Shown here one piece after another: positions 11,864 through 11,977 of a stretch of 11,977 nucleotides of DNA. The notes beneath the pieces were generated by a model. The model did no database searches. It saw only the letters and a program-made list of their open reading frames with translations, and was not told where the DNA came from. Numbering within the stretch: the first letter of the stretch is position 1; every line of letters begins with the position of its first letter. The stretch comes from Deltaproteobacteria bacterium (lineage in GTDB: Bacteria > Myxococcota_A > UBA9160 > UBA4427): assembly GCA_011051925.1 (NCBI GenBank), contig DRKE01000142.1:1-11977 (forward strand), written 5' to 3'. Made by a program: the position numbers and the translations under genes.

Positions 11864-11977
11864 ATGGAATCCAACCCACAGGCGGCGCCCCTCTTGCCCC
11901 GCTGCCCGATCCGTGTCTGGACCACGATTCTCGCGATCCTCGTGCTGTCGAGCTGTGAACGCACCCCCTCGAAATCC
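11864..11977 (+). CDS. Start of a lipoprotein gene, truncated by the window edge
   Basis: From ATG 11864 the frame is open to the window end for 38 codons. Residues 17-30 form a hydrophobic signal segment (VWTTILAILVLSS) ending in LSSC, a good lipobox with the lipidated Cys at residue 31; the mature part begins CERTPSKS. A Shine-Dalgarno-like AGGGAGA at 11847-11853 precedes the ATG by 10 bases. The N-terminal residues 1-16 are longer and more proline-rich than usual, so a shorter start cannot be excluded, but none with a ribosome site is visible. The gene lies 65 bases after dctM on the same strand, separated by the palindromic repeat. The rest of the protein, and therefore its family, is outside the window. 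Confidence 0.7.
   Translation, partial: MESNPQAAPLLPRCPIRVWTTILAILVLSSCERTPSKS

Noticed and set aside
10203..11879. 558-codon open frame on the - strand opposite dctQ and dctM
   Set aside because: Its translation is extremely rich in E, D, R, Q and G, the usual reverse image of hydrophobic membrane-protein codons; the + strand DctM is certain.
1..11977. CRISPR arrays, tRNA or rRNA genes, insertion sequences, attachment sites
   Set aside because: I saw no spaced direct repeats, cloverleaf sequences, transposase-like frames or flanking duplications on either strand.

Overview
The window is GC-rich (about two thirds GC by eye) and densely coded, with every supportable gene on the + strand. It looks like the chromosome of a Gram-negative bacterium: there are several lipoprotein signal peptides, a periplasmic YfdX-type protein, an LpoB-like outer-membrane lipoprotein and a TRAP transporter. 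A proteobacterial or 'deltaproteobacterial' (Myxococcota/Desulfobacterota-like) lineage would fit, but I cannot place it more precisely from this sequence. I see no tRNA, rRNA, CRISPR array, insertion sequence or phage gene, so this is ordinary chromosomal content rather than an obvious island.

Layout. (1) 2-622: the C-terminal part of a YfdX-family protein that enters from the left, followed by two consecutive strong stem-loops (624-676 and 685-730) that probably end its transcript. (2) 856-3377: a three-gene envelope unit, namely a small secreted protein with a hydrophobic C-terminus, an LpoB-family lipoprotein (overlapping ATGA junction) and a COG3014-type lipoprotein. (3) 3466-8696: ilvD (dihydroxy-acid dehydratase, branched-chain amino acid and CoA-precursor synthesis), then a two-domain FAD/NAD(P) oxidoreductase-SelD fusion (selenophosphate synthesis) that appears to start at a CTG six bases after the ilvD stop, then an ACAD10/11-type kinase-fold phosphotransferase overlapping selD by ATGA. 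(4) 8727-11798: a complete dctP-dctQ-dctM TRAP transporter for an organic acid, with dctQ and dctM overlapping by ATGA. (5) 11864-11977: the start of another lipoprotein, cut by the window edge, preceded by a 13-bp palindromic tandem repeat.

How the genes may work together. The envelope unit is self-contained and probably concerns peptidoglycan synthesis or an outer-membrane lipoprotein assembly. The ilvD-selD-kinase run is tightly packed but metabolically mixed. The TRAP genes form their own functional set, 30 bases after the kinase gene, so co-transcription is possible. A TAnnCT hexamer preceded by C lies upstream of three unit starts (786, 3454, 7645). At two of them it sits so close to the ATG that a leaderless transcript would be predicted.

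No gene here is a clear candidate for an entirely unknown system. The points most worth a second look are the CTG start and fusion architecture of SelD, the three-gene envelope unit, the recurring promoter-like motif, and the structured DNA at 624-730 and 11797-11829.
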